Of a DNA stretch of 64,000 bases, positions 1 to 8,971 are shown piece by piece. A program made the position numbers and the translations under genes. The stretch comes from Mycobacterium rhizamassiliense (lineage in GTDB: Bacteria > Actinomycetota > Actinomycetes > Mycobacteriales > Mycobacteriaceae). Numbering within the stretch: the first letter of the stretch is position 1; the number at the start of each line of letters is the position of its first letter. The stretch spans positions 2,652,315 to 2,716,314 of the forward strand of contig NZ_LT721901.1 in the NCBI RefSeq assembly GCF_900157375.1. The letters run 5' to 3'. The notes below the pieces were generated by a model. It ran no database searches. It was not told where the DNA came from and was given only the letters and a program-made list of their open reading frames with translations.

Positions 1-439
1 CAAGTTGTTGCCGCAAAATGATTGCCGCGCCAACGGTTTGGCCGGCGAGCATCAAGCGCAGCGCCGCGATGGTGCTTTCCAGACTCCAGGACAGGTGTGT
101 TGGCCACCGGCTCTCATGCGGCGGCGAATACCACAGCTGACGGCTTCCGCCGAGAAGAGCTGCGTCCAATGCGCTGATCGCCAACAGATGAGCAACGCAG
201 TGGTCCATGCAACGTTGGGCCACAGCATCCAGATTGTCGATCCGCGTGGTGTGGCGATTGATGAGTGCTGCGGCCAGTTGTGCTGGGCCGCTCGCCGCGA
301 CGCGTGTATAGGCTTCGACGGTGGGTGCGATGTCGCGAGTGCGTCGTTCGGCCTTGACGATCGCGCGTTCGGCTTCTTTGGGCGTCGGTTGCACCTGACC
401 GAGCCTGCGTTCGCGCTTGTGGCGACTTTTGCGTCCCAT
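1..439 (-). CDS. Hypothetical protein, 3' end cut by window edge
   Basis: An open leftward frame starts at an ATG (439-437) and runs off the left edge without a stop, giving at least 146 residues. It is preceded by a good purine-rich ribosome site (GGGAGGGG, about 10 bases upstream). The N-terminus is strongly basic (MGRKSRHKRERR), then comes a charged helix-rich stretch and a mixed helical part with two close cysteines/histidines (CMDHCVAHL). No family is recognised. Codon use looks mycobacterial and better than in the overlapping frames on either strand, so I prefer this frame. It is divergent from the small gene at 865. Confidence 0.5.
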   Translation of the reverse strand, partial: MGRKSRHKRERRLGQVQPTPKEAERAIVKAERRTRDIAPTVEAYTRVAASGPAQLAAALINRHTTRIDNLDAVAQRCMDHCVAHLLAISALDAALLGGSRQLWYSPPHESRWPTHLSWSLESTIAALRLMLAGQTVGAAIILRQQL

Positions 440-864
440 CGTGCTGGGCCCCTCCCGGTACTGGCCGCTGGCCCGGTGCGACGCCGTACCGCGACGCGCC
501 CTGAGTTCTTTTGGTGGGCAACGAGTGTCGCTTCGGTTCGCACCGGGCCTGGTATTGGCGCAGCGTAAAGCGCAGCGCGGCAAGCCGTCTACCAGTGACC
601 CGCAAATAACTCGCCACGGCATGACGCAACGTCGAAAAGTGCCGGACCCTCCGGAATTGCGATGTCGACGGTTGCGAGCAGCGCGCAACGCGTGCAGTGG
701 CAACGGCAGCGTGCTCACGATCTGCAGTTCAGATCCCCACGAGTCGCTGCGTGGCCGCCCGTCGTCAGTGCAACCGTTCCTCGAGTGGGATCCGCCCACC
801 AGACACCGGTCGTTTCAGGGCGCGCATTCCTACCACACAGGTTCGGCCAGCGCACAATGACGGT
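440..864. other. Divergent intergenic region, no gene seen
   Basis: About 425 bases lie between the leftward gene starting at 439 and the rightward gene starting at 865. Several frames are open here, but their translations are arginine/proline-rich composition artefacts of high-G+C DNA and none has a credible start site. It probably holds the two divergent promoters; I see no clear palindrome. Confidence 0.4.
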
Positions 865-1182
865 ATGGACGACGATCTGATACCCACCGCGTTGCTCACC
901 CGGGTGTTGGGCCGGCATTTGCGGCTGCCAGCGAGTTGGGATGACCCCGAGCGCGAGGAGTTCGTCGCCGAAGCCGCTCAAGAAGTCGCCTACCGGGTGG
1001 CGGAGCTGGCCGATGATTGGGCAGAGCGCGCCGTGACCGAATGGGGCCGAGCACACTGGCAGCTCCCCGATGCTGACACCCACGCCCAGGTGGTGCAGCA
1101 GGCCCGCACAGCCGCACTGGTCGCGGTGTTGTGCGAGGTTCTACCCGAGGTGGCGGTCGCCGAATTCTTTGCCGTGGCCTGA
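865..1182 (+). CDS. Small acidic hypothetical protein
   Basis: This frame encodes 105 residues. I start it at the ATG followed by three aspartate codons, because upstream in-frame residues look like translated intergenic DNA. The product is acidic and almost entirely helical, rich in Ala, Glu and Val, with no membrane segment, cysteines or recognisable motif. No function can be assigned. The next gene is convergent (1354-1767) after about 170 bases. A regulatory or scaffold role is only a guess from size and charge. Confidence 0.5.
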   Translation: MDDDLIPTALLTRVLGRHLRLPASWDDPEREEFVAEAAQEVAYRVAELADDWAERAVTEWGRAHWQLPDADTHAQVVQQARTAALVAVLCEVLPEVAVAEFFAVA

Positions 1183-1353
1183 CTTTGCGGCCGCCGCGTC
1201 AAACCCGCCACGGCGTCGGGCGACCGCGGCCAAGCTCGTTGCCGAGGTCAGCGCGCGCCGCGAGGACAGCACCAGATGAAGCGCGTCCGGGCGCGACGGG
1301 AGGACCGCGGCGCGCTGCGCGGCGCCGCGGGAACGGGACCGCGCCCCGGGTAA

Positions 1354-1767
1354 TTAACCCAGCAGCCGGGCGGCCCGCAGCGCAGTCAGCAGCCGCGCAG
1401 CTGCACGCACAGTGGCGTCGTGCTCGCCACGATGCAGACTGCCCAGGGTAGCGGCATCGGCCAGACCGTCGAGCACATCGCGGCACGCACGGGGCGAGGC
1501 AAGCACGATCGCGGCCGCCTGGGCAGGGTCTGGCGATGGCGCGTGCAGCTCCACGACGCGATCGCGATACTCCACACGCACCACCGGCGTTTCGACCCGC
1601 TCCACCACACGCTCGACGCGCAATCCGATCGCCCCAGACCGAGCAGCTCGACGCTCCTCATAAGCGGCCCGGCGGCACACCTGCGAACACCACACCCGTG
1701 GACGGCCCCTACCGACAGCCGCGGGCAACCCGGCCCGACAACGCGGACAGACAGGCCGATCCGACAC
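1354..1767 (-). CDS. Small putative zinc-ribbon protein
   Basis: A 137-residue leftward gene whose product starts with a CPRC motif near residues 7-10, followed about 17 residues later by WCSQVC. This four-cysteine pattern (CxxC...CxxxC) is typical of a small zinc ribbon. A basic linker (RRAAYEERRAAR) and a helical C-terminus follow. The composition is well balanced, unlike the opposite-strand frames, supporting a real gene. Similar short zinc-ribbon proteins occur in mycobacteria, but I cannot name the family; DNA or RNA binding is inferred only from the ribbon and basic patch. Confidence 0.5.
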   Translation of the reverse strand: MSDRPVCPRCRAGLPAAVGRGRPRVWCSQVCRRAAYEERRAARSGAIGLRVERVVERVETPVVRVEYRDRVVELHAPSPDPAQAAAIVLASPRACRDVLDGLADAATLGSLHRGEHDATVRAAARLLTALRAARLLG

Positions 1768-3423
1768 CAGGAAACACTAACCCAATTTCGTACGGACGAA
1801 AAGACCGGCCCGATTCACGCCCTTAATGCAAGAGGTGTGTGGTGCGTGGGGCGGTTGAAAAATGGTGGTGGCGTTCGGCGTTGGTGAGCAGCGCCAACTC
1901 GGTGGAGCGAGTTATGTTGGTGTGCTCAAGAACTGGGACACAGGGGGCGGCGACAAAGGGGGACATGGGATCGCGGCGGTGATGTTGGAGTTGGTGGTAG
2001 AGCCCAAGCCCGGCGGCGTCATATGGTTCAGCGATGGTGAACATCAACTCGAAACACAAGCGCGCAAGCGTGTTCGCGAGGCGCAAGTGAAAGCCAATGA
2101 AGCGCGTCTAAGTGCGAGCGCCGCAACGTCGATGATGCCGTGTCGTTCTGGTCGAACTAGGACGGTTAGGGGCTGTTGACGAGTGGGAGAAAACCGCGTC
2201 CAGGAAGTGCGAGCAGAGGGTGTGCGGCGACGTGATGAGCACCCTCAGGCCAGTGCTGCAGCGGTGACATGAATTCAGGCGTGCAGTGAATCTGTTGCGA
2301 CGATTGCTGAATTGGCGGGGGTCAAAGTGGGGGACGTGCGTGCGGTGCTGAAGGCGGCGAGCGCGCGGTCCGCCGCGCGCTCGGATGCACTAGGTGCGGT
2401 GGTGGGTGTCAGACGGTGTATGGGTGGCTGCGGCGAATGGCGGCTGCCACCCCGGAGCCGTCCGCGGCGGATAGGGTTGCTCCAGGCGCGTCGGGGAGCA
2501 CTCCCTGGTCTAAAGGTGCTCGAGTCGGGGGCCCTTGGGCCAGCGAATGTCGTAGACGACAACGGCCATCCAAATCGGTACGTCGAGTTAGGTCCAGCGT
2601 CTGGGCATCGCAGTCGGATTTCCCGGTGCGAAATTGTATCCGTCCGGCTCGAATGAGCTGCCGCCTTACGGGTATCAGGAGTGGCTACCGGGCTCAGGGA
2701 TATTCATGCGGCATGGCGATTTAACTCCCAAACCGTACTCCCCGTGGGAATCTCGGGCCTGCATTGCTGACCTATCCCCAGTAAGCCCATCGCTGCACAG
2801 TTGCCAGCTGCTCACTGCTCGTCGTAGATAGCAAGCTGATCGAAAGCGACGAAGGCGACGCAGTTCGGATTCTGCGGCGGATGAACTCGGACGCTGAGAT
2901 TGACGCTGGGTTCGTTGTCGATAGCAACGACGTCCGTGATGCCCTTGGGCAGATGATCTTGGGGCCACCCGGCATCATTGGTTGGCATGTCAGTCAGCAC
3001 CCGCAGTCGCTTGCCGTGTAGTCCGGTGGTGTCGTAGCAGAACCGGTGAAATGTGTGGTCTCGCCGCGATTCTGCGCCACGCCTTGATTGTCGCGCGGCG
3101 CTCCGGTAACTAGAAGGGAAATTGCGTGCGAGTTTTTGTTGGACGCAGCCGTACCACGGCAATACAAGGGCCGCGCTCTCGATCGGTTGGCGAGCTCTAC
3201 GCTGCCGATTCCTCAGGGCGTCTTGGAAGTATTGGGCATGTGGTCCGACGATCTGCTTCTGACGCCACGATTTACCTCACTCGGTCCAAAGTCCACAGCG
3301 ATCCCTCACCAGGTCGACGGCTGCCCTGCTCTGTGTGGCGGTCGAGTGCCCGGCGGCTTGCCGCGGGTGCGCTGTAGAGCCGTACTCGATCAGCCGAGCT
3401 CCCCCAAGACTTCACTCTGACGA
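1768..3423. other. Decayed region without an intact gene
   Basis: About 1.65 kb between the zinc-ribbon gene and the mce promoter contains only short frames interrupted by stops. Scraps with protein-like character are visible: a rightward stretch near 2280-2400 reading ATIAELAGVKVGDVRAVL, which resembles a helix-turn-helix, and a leftward stretch ending at 2812 (listed separately). The rest looks like non-coding or degraded sequence, consistent with a boundary where genes were lost or inserted. Confidence 0.4.
2812..3162 (-). pseudogene. Possible remnant or small hypothetical gene
   Basis: The C-terminal 75 or so residues of this leftward frame have natural protein composition, including GWPQDHLPKGITDVVAID and FVAFDQLAIYDEQ before the stop, whereas the N-terminal 40 residues are basic and unconvincing. 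It may be the 3' part of a gene whose start has been lost, or a short hypothetical gene. It lies alone in decayed DNA upstream of the mce operon. No family recognised; weakly supported. Confidence 0.25.
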
Positions 3424-3439
3424 GAGACAAAAGTGTCTC
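3424..3439. promoter_or_regulatory. Inverted repeat upstream of mce operon
   Basis: GAGACA and TGTCTC flank a 4-base spacer, forming a perfect 6-bp inverted repeat about 140 bases before the first yrbE start. It may be an operator for the operon. No regulator gene lies adjacent, so the partner is unknown. Confidence 0.3.
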
Positions 3440-3500
3440 CTGTCGAGGGTAGTTACCAGGCTGATCACGTCGATATCGTGCCTGCTATGTCCTCGGCTGA

Positions 3501-3520
3501 CTGTGTGCTGGACCACACAG
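3501..3520. promoter_or_regulatory. Second inverted repeat upstream of mce operon
   Basis: CTGTGTG and CACACAG flank a 6-base spacer, a perfect 7-bp inverted repeat about 60 bases before the preferred yrbE start. It could be an operator, or a hairpin in the 5' leader. Confidence 0.3.
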
Positions 3521-3581
3521 CATCGTCATGCCCATGCAAGTGGCGATGTGCCCATTTGCCGACCGCGTTGGGGCGGCACGC

Positions 3582-4352
3582 ATGGTGACGCTACATCCGG
3601 CCACCAAGCCGGTCCGGGCGATGGGCGACTTCTTCGTGATGACAGCGGAGACTTTCGTGACTATGTTCAAGCCACCTTTCGCGTGGCGTGAATACCTACT
3701 CCAGTGCTGGTTCGTGGCGCGGGTATCGACACTCCCCGGGATATTGATGACGATCCCTTGGGCAGTGATTTCGGGGTTCCTTTTCAATGTCCTGCTGACC
3801 GATATCGGTGCCGCGGATTTTTCCGGCACCGGCTGCGCGATCTTCACCGTGGACCAGAGCGCCCCGATAGTGACGGTCTTGGTGGTCGCGGGCGCCGGCG
3901 CCACCGCCATGTGCGCCGATCTGGGTGCGCGAACTATCCGCGAGGAACTCGACGCGATGCGGGTAATGGGCATTAACCCCATCCAGGCGCTGGTGGTTCC
4001 GCGCGTGTTGGCGGCGACCACCGTCTCGCTGGCGCTGGCCTCGGTGGTGATCACCGCGGGTCTTATCGGTGCGTTCTTTTGCTCCGTATTTCTTATGCAC
4101 GTCTCGGCGGGTGCGTGGGTGACGGGTCTCACCACGCTCACCCACATGGCCGACGTCATCATCTCGATGGTCAAGGCGACGCTATTCGGGTTGGCGGCAG
4201 GCCTGATCGCCTGTTACAAGGGCATCTCGGTCGGCGGCGGCCCCGCCGGGGTCGGCAGCGCGGTGAACGAAACGGTGGTGTTTGCCTTCATCGTCTTATT
4301 CGTGACCAACATCATCGTCACCGCTGTCGGCATGCCGTTCATGGTGAGGTGA
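3582..4352 (+). CDS. yrbEA: YrbE-family permease A of a mce operon
   Basis: The 256-residue product is an integral inner-membrane MlaE/YrbE-type permease with about five or six hydrophobic segments. With YrbEB and a remote MceG-type ATPase it should form the channel of an ABC-like lipid importer fed by Mce proteins. Family landmarks are the GAGATAMCADLGARTIREE block, the following DAMRVMGI, and the GGPAGVGSAVNETVV loop near the C-terminus. I prefer the ATG at 3582 (MVTLHPATKPVRAMG) because its length and N-terminus resemble known YrbE proteins; an in-frame ATG at 3528 would add 18 residues. It is the first gene of the operon, 4 bases from yrbEB. Confidence 0.93.
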   Translation: MVTLHPATKPVRAMGDFFVMTAETFVTMFKPPFAWREYLLQCWFVARVSTLPGILMTIPWAVISGFLFNVLLTDIGAADFSGTGCAIFTVDQSAPIVTVLVVAGAGATAMCADLGARTIREELDAMRVMGINPIQALVVPRVLAATTVSLALASVVITAGLIGAFFCSVFLMHVSAGAWVTGLTTLTHMADVIISMVKATLFGLAAGLIACYKGISVGGGPAGVGSAVNETVVFAFIVLFVTNIIVTAVGMPFMVR

Positions 4353-4356
4353 ACCT

Positions 4357-5211
4357 GTGACGCTTAGTGCTCCGAGCAACCTACATCCGCGCCTACAACG
4401 TACGACGAAAACCCTGGTGGCTGAATGGAATCGGATCGGATCGCAGACGCGGTTCTACATCACCACACTGGCCGGGGTTCCCGATGCCATCATGCACTAC
4501 AGGAGCGAGCTGTTCCGGCTGATCGCGCAAATGGGGTTGGGGAGCGGGGCTCTTGCGGTGATCGGCGGAACCGTCGTGATCGTCGGCTTCTTGACGATGA
4601 CTACCGGTGCAATTGTGGCAGTGCAGGGCTATAACGAATTCGCTTCCGTCGGCGTGGAGGCCTTGACGGGCTTCGCATCGGCCTTTTTCAATCCCCGAGA
4701 AATCGTGCCAGGAACTGTCATGGTCGCGCTGGCGGCCACCATCGGTGCCGGTAGCACCGCTCAGCTGGGGGCGATGCGGATCAACGAGGAAATCGATGCG
4801 CTCGAGGTGATCGGTATCCGCAGCGTCAGCTATCTGGCGAGCACCCGGGTGGTGGCCGGGGTCGTGGTGGCTATCCCACTGTTCTTTGTGGGGCTCATCA
4901 CGGCGTTTATGGCCGCTCGCCTCGGCACCACGGTCGTCTATGGTCAGGGGTCTGGCGTCTTCGACCACTACTTCAACACGTTCCTCAGTACGAGCGACCT
5001 GCTCTGGGCGTTGTTCGAAGTCGCCGCGGTCGCCGTGATGATCATGCTTCTGTGCACCTTCTACGGGTACACGGCGCACGGCGGGCCGGCCGGGGTCGGC
5101 GAGGCCGTTGGCCGCGCCGTTCGTGCCTCCATGGTTGTCGCGTCGATGCTCATCGTCGTCATGACATTCGCCATCTATGGCAAGTCCGGCAACTTCCACC
5201 TGGCGAGCTAG
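4357..5211 (+). CDS. yrbEB: YrbE-family permease B of a mce operon
   Basis: This 284-residue integral membrane protein is the second permease subunit. It shows the MlaE/YrbE signature around IGAGSTAQLGAMRINEE and EIDALEVIGI, several membrane helices, and a C-terminal loop GYTAHGGPAGVGEAVG matching the equivalent loop in YrbEA. The start is GTG, 4 bases after the yrbEA stop. The mceA start follows 4 bases after its own stop, so the genes are surely co-transcribed. Longer than YrbEA because of an N-terminal cytoplasmic extension, as is usual for B subunits. Confidence 0.93.
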   Translation: MTLSAPSNLHPRLQRTTKTLVAEWNRIGSQTRFYITTLAGVPDAIMHYRSELFRLIAQMGLGSGALAVIGGTVVIVGFLTMTTGAIVAVQGYNEFASVGVEALTGFASAFFNPREIVPGTVMVALAATIGAGSTAQLGAMRINEEIDALEVIGIRSVSYLASTRVVAGVVVAIPLFFVGLITAFMAARLGTTVVYGQGSGVFDHYFNTFLSTSDLLWALFEVAAVAVMIMLLCTFYGYTAHGGPAGVGEAVGRAVRASMVVASMLIVVMTFAIYGKSGNFHLAS

Positions 5212-5215
5212 CGGG

Positions 5216-6580
5216 ATGAATCACAGGCAAGGTCTGCACCGTTTGCACGACGCGTGGTGGACGCTGGTCTTGTTCGCGGCGATCGGTGCGGTTGTTTTCG
5301 TGGCGGCGGCGTCCTTTGATGAAACCTTCCGGTCCTATGTGCTGGTGACGTTGACATCGAATCGCTCGGGGCTGGTCATGGACACCGACGCCAAGGTCAT
5401 GATGCGCGGTGTGCAGGTGGGTCGCGTAGCCCAGGTCAACGATGACAACGGCCGGGCCGGCCTCACGCTGGAGATCGACCCGGATCAGCTCCAATACATC
5501 CCGGCCAACGTGGAGGCAAAGATCGAGGTCACCACCGTGTTCGGGGGCAAATTCGTCGACCTGATCTCTCCTGCTGATCCCAGTGCCCGGCACTTAGTCG
5601 CCGGTGCGGTGCTGCATTCCAGCAATGTCACCACCGAGGTGAACACGGTCTTTGAGAACGTCGTCGATCTGCTCAACATGGTCGATCCGGAAAAGCTCAA
5701 CGCCGTGCTGACCGCGGTGGCCGACGCGGTGCGCGGGCGGGGGGAACAGATAGGCCAGGCCACCACCGACCTCAATCAGGTTCTGCTGGCACTCAACGCG
5801 CGTCGCGACACTATCCGTCAAGACTGGCGTTCATTGAAAAGCTTCAGCGATACCTACGACGCGGCCGCCCGAGACATCGTGGCTATCCTGAACGCCGCCA
5901 GCACCTCCAGTGTCACCATCGTGAATCACAAGACTGCGCTAGATAGCCTGCTGCTCAACGCCATCGGGTTCACGAGGGCCGGAACCAACCTGCTCGGCAC
6001 AAGCAGAGACAGCTTCGTCGCGTCGGTCAACAACCTCGAGCCGACGACAAACCTGTTGTTGAAGTACAACCCCGAGTACACCTGCATGCTGCAGGGAGCC
6101 AAGTGGTTCCTCGACAATGCGCGGCCGGCCTGGGGCGGGGACGGCCGCACGATCTGGCTTGATGTCGGCCTGTTGCTGGGCAACGACCCCTATGTGTATC
6201 CCGACAACCTGCCCATTGTCGCCGCGAAGGGCGGACCTGGAGGAAAACCGGGTTGCGGGTCGCTGCCGGATCCCACGAAGAACTTCCCGGTGCGACAGTT
6301 GGTTACCAATACCGGTTGGGGAACCGGCCTTGACATGCGGCCCAACCCCGGCATCGGGCATCCCTGCTGGGTTGACTTCTTCCCGGTCACCCGCGGCCTG
6401 CCCCGGCCGCCGAGCATCCGCCAGTGCATCCCCGGCCCTGCGGTCGGACCAGAGCCCTACCCCGGGGCGGCGCCCGTCGGGGCAGCGCTTTACGGGCCGG
6501 GCGGGGTGCCCCTGTGGCCGGGAATGCCTCCAGCAAAGCCTAACCCGACGTCGGCGGAACCCGGCCCGCCCTCACCGTGA
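5216..6580 (+). CDS. mceA: Mce protein A
   Basis: The 454-residue product has an N-terminal membrane anchor (about residues 13-34), then a MlaD/MCE domain (about 40-115) with the typical RSGLVMDTDAKVMMRGVQV stretch, then a long helical region that in this family forms the periplasmic lipid tunnel. It ends in a proline/glycine-rich tail. I start at the ATG giving MNHRQGLHRLHDAWW rather than further upstream inside yrbEB. Cysteines in the C-terminal part (YTCMLQ, GKPGCGS, GHPCWV, IRQCIP) probably form disulfides. The HRLHDAWW opening and downstream gene order look most like mce3-type operons, which is an inference without alignment. Confidence 0.93.
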   Translation: MNHRQGLHRLHDAWWTLVLFAAIGAVVFVAAASFDETFRSYVLVTLTSNRSGLVMDTDAKVMMRGVQVGRVAQVNDDNGRAGLTLEIDPDQLQYIPANVEAKIEVTTVFGGKFVDLISPADPSARHLVAGAVLHSSNVTTEVNTVFENVVDLLNMVDPEKLNAVLTAVADAVRGRGEQIGQATTDLNQVLLALNARRDTIRQDWRSLKSFSDTYDAAARDIVAILNAASTSSVTIVNHKTALDSLLLNAIGFTRAGTNLLGTSRDSFVASVNNLEPTTNLLLKYNPEYTCMLQGAKWFLDNARPAWGGDGRTIWLDVGLLLGNDPYVYPDNLPIVAAKGGPGGKPGCGSLPDPTKNFPVRQLVTNTGWGTGLDMRPNPGIGHPCWVDFFPVTRGLPRPPSIRQCIPGPAVGPEPYPGAAPVGAALYGPGGVPLWPGMPPAKPNPTSAEPGPPSP

Positions 6581-6614
6581 CGGCCGCCAATCTACTCGAA
6601 GGGGGACAGGTGCT

Positions 6615-7643
6615 GTGAAGGAAAACCTGACAGGCGTCATTGTGCGCCTGGCCATCTTCTTTGTGATCTGTGGCTTGGTCACGTTCGTGCTGCTGACAGT
6701 CTTTGCGGAGTTCCGATTCGGCGAGGGCAAGACCTACAACGCCGAGTTCAGCAACGTGTCCGGACTGAAGCAGGGCAACTTGGTCCGGGTCGCCGGCGTG
6801 GAGGTCGGCAAGGTCGAAGACATCTCCATCAATCCCGACGCAACGGTACGGGTCGAATTCAGCGCCAACGCGTCCGCGGTTTTGACCGATGGCACCCGGG
6901 CCGAAATCCGCTACGACGACTTGATCGGCGGCCGCTATCTGTCGCTCGAGGAAGGAGCCGGCAGCCCCAGAATCCTCAATCCCGGTCAGACCATTCCGCT
7001 GGCGCGCACCAAACCGGCACTGGATCTGGATTCGGTGATGGGCGGCTTCCGGCCGTTGTTTCGGGCGCTCAACCCGGATCAGGTCAACGCCCTGACAGGC
7101 CAGTTGATTGAGGCGCTTCAGGGCCAGGGCGCCACGATCGGGTCCTTCCTGGATCAGGCCGCAGGGTTGACCAACACACTGGCCGACCGCGATCTGCTGA
7201 TCGGGCAGGTAGTCGACAACCTCAACGTGGTGTTGGGATCACTGGGTGGCCAAAGCGACCAGCTTGACAAAGCGGTGGTATCCCTCGCGGAGCTGGTGCA
7301 CGGGCTGGCGCAACGCAAAACCGACATCACCAACGTGGTGGCCTACACCAACGTCGCCACCGGCAGCATTGCTGACTTGCTGACACGCGCCCGGAAGCCC
7401 GTTCAGGAGGTGGTTCACGGGACCGACCGTGTCGCGGCGATCGCGGCTGCCGATCACGACTACCTCGACACTCTGCTGAACACGCTGCCCGACAAATACC
7501 GAGCGCTGAACCGTCAAGCCGTGTACGGGGATTTCTTCAGCTTTTACTTCTGCGATGTCGTGTTGAAGGTGAACGGCAAGGGAGGTCAGCCGGTGTATGT
7601 CAAGGTAGCCGGTCAAAGCACCGGCAGGTGCACACCGAAGTGA
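6615..7643 (+). CDS. mceB: Mce protein B
   Basis: This 342-residue gene starts at GTG 6615, preceded by a strong GGGGGACAGG ribosome site; a longer open frame upstream overlaps mceA and is not coding. The protein has a single N-terminal membrane helix (about 8-28), the MCE domain (about 35-115, with SGLKQGNLVRVAGVEVGKV), and a helical tunnel region. It ends shortly after two cysteines (YFCDVV, GRCTPK) without the long proline tail of the other subunits. It overlaps mceC by four bases in the GTGA pattern. Role: subunit of the periplasm-spanning lipid shuttle. Confidence 0.92.
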   Translation: MKENLTGVIVRLAIFFVICGLVTFVLLTVFAEFRFGEGKTYNAEFSNVSGLKQGNLVRVAGVEVGKVEDISINPDATVRVEFSANASAVLTDGTRAEIRYDDLIGGRYLSLEEGAGSPRILNPGQTIPLARTKPALDLDSVMGGFRPLFRALNPDQVNALTGQLIEALQGQGATIGSFLDQAAGLTNTLADRDLLIGQVVDNLNVVLGSLGGQSDQLDKAVVSLAELVHGLAQRKTDITNVVAYTNVATGSIADLLTRARKPVQEVVHGTDRVAAIAAADHDYLDTLLNTLPDKYRALNRQAVYGDFFSFYFCDVVLKVNGKGGQPVYVKVAGQSTGRCTPK

Positions 7644-8971
7644 GGAAACCACTCTCCCAACGCAATCCCTTCGTCCTGGGCACTGTCGGCATCTTGGTGC
7701 TCGCCGGGCTCTTGGTGGCTGCGCTGCAGTGGCAGAAGCTGCCCTTCCTCAAAGAGGGCAAGGAATATCGCGCTTATTTCGCCGATGCTGGCGGGCTGTC
7801 CAGCGGCGCCGCTGTGGAGGTCTCCGGCTATTCCGTGGGAACTGTATCCAGCATTTCACTCGACGCGACTGGCGTTCTGGTGACGTTCAACATCGGCGGC
7901 AACGTTCACGTGGGCGACCGGACGGCGGCGGCGATTAAGACCAAGAGCCTGTTGGGCGCCAAGTTTCTCGAGGTCACGCCGCGCGGTGAAGGGCAGCTAG
8001 TCGGCGTAATCCCGCTCGATCGGACGGTGTCGCCCTACCAGCTGCCCGATGCGCTTGGCGATTTGGCAACCACCATCAGCGGGCTGAACACCAACCAGCT
8101 GTCCGACTCGTTGGCCACCCTGGCGCAAACCTTTTCCAGCACGCCACCAGATCTGAAGAACGCGGTCCAAGGGGTGGCGCGGTTTGCGCAAACACTCGAC
8201 AGGCACGACGCCCAACTCCGTCACCTGCTTGACAACGCGGCCAAAGCAACCAAAGTGCTGGCCAAGCGCACCGACCAGGTGGTCAGCCTGGTCAAGGACA
8301 CCAATGCCTTGCTGGCGCAACTGCGGACGCAAAGCGGCGCCCTGGATCAGATCGCAACCAACATCTCGGCGGTGTCGCGGCAACTGAAGGGGTTCATCGC
8401 CGAGAACCGACAGCAGCTGCGCCCGGCGCTGGACAAGCTCAATGCGGTGCTCGCGATCGTCGACAACCGCAAGGAACGCATCCAACAAGCGATCAAGGGG
8501 CTCAACGTCTACGCCATGTCCCTGGGTGAGTCGCTTGCGTCCGGCCCATTCTTCAACGCATACGTGGTCAACCTTCTGCCGGGCCAGTTCCTGCAGCCGT
8601 TCATCAGTGCCGCATTCTCCGACCTGGGACTGGACCCGGCCACCCTGCTGCCGTCGCAGGTGACGGACCCGCAGACCGGCGAGCCGGCGACCCCGGCACT
8701 GCCGGTGCCCTACCCGCGCACCGGCCAGGGCGGCGAGCCGCGGTTGAATCTGCCCGACGCGATCACCGGCAACCCGGGCGACCATCAGTGCGGTTTGCCC
8801 GGCATGGCGTTGCCCGGCCCTGGCTGCTACCCGTACCGGGAGCCGCCGCCGGCCCCACCACCTGGCGGCCCGCCGCCCGGGCCGCCGGCGGTCCCCATCC
8901 CCGCACCAACGCCCTCGCCGATCAATGTGGAAGTCGGGCCGGGGCCCTCACGGCCGGGAGGCCAACCGTGA
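7640..8971 (+). CDS. mceC: Mce protein C
   Basis: A 443-residue Mce subunit. I start it at GTG 7640, which overlaps the mceB stop as GTGA; GTG 7628 is an alternative adding four residues. It has an N-terminal anchor (about 10-30), an MCE domain (GGLSSGAAVEVSGYSVGTV region), a long amphipathic helical segment with coiled-coil character (about 180-300), and a proline-rich tail of about 60 residues with repeated PPPGGPPPG-like runs. The tail probably crosses or contacts the cell wall. The stop overlaps the next start. Confidence 0.92.
   Translation: MRKPLSQRNPFVLGTVGILVLAGLLVAALQWQKLPFLKEGKEYRAYFADAGGLSSGAAVEVSGYSVGTVSSISLDATGVLVTFNIGGNVHVGDRTAAAIKTKSLLGAKFLEVTPRGEGQLVGVIPLDRTVSPYQLPDALGDLATTISGLNTNQLSDSLATLAQTFSSTPPDLKNAVQGVARFAQTLDRHDAQLRHLLDNAAKATKVLAKRTDQVVSLVKDTNALLAQLRTQSGALDQIATNISAVSRQLKGFIAENRQQLRPALDKLNAVLAIVDNRKERIQQAIKGLNVYAMSLGESLASGPFFNAYVVNLLPGQFLQPFISAAFSDLGLDPATLLPSQVTDPQTGEPATPALPVPYPRTGQGGEPRLNLPDAITGNPGDHQCGLPGMALPGPGCYPYREPPPAPPPGGPPPGPPAVPIPAPTPSPINVEVGPGPSRPGGQP

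Noticed and set aside
52..629. Two overlapping leftward frames in other registers near the left edge
   Set aside because: Both are Arg/Ser/Pro-rich; the frame starting at 439 has normal composition and a good ribosome site.
4393..5199. Leftward frame of 268 codons inside yrbEB
   Set aside because: Asp/His/Arg-rich composition typical of antisense frames; yrbEB is unambiguous.
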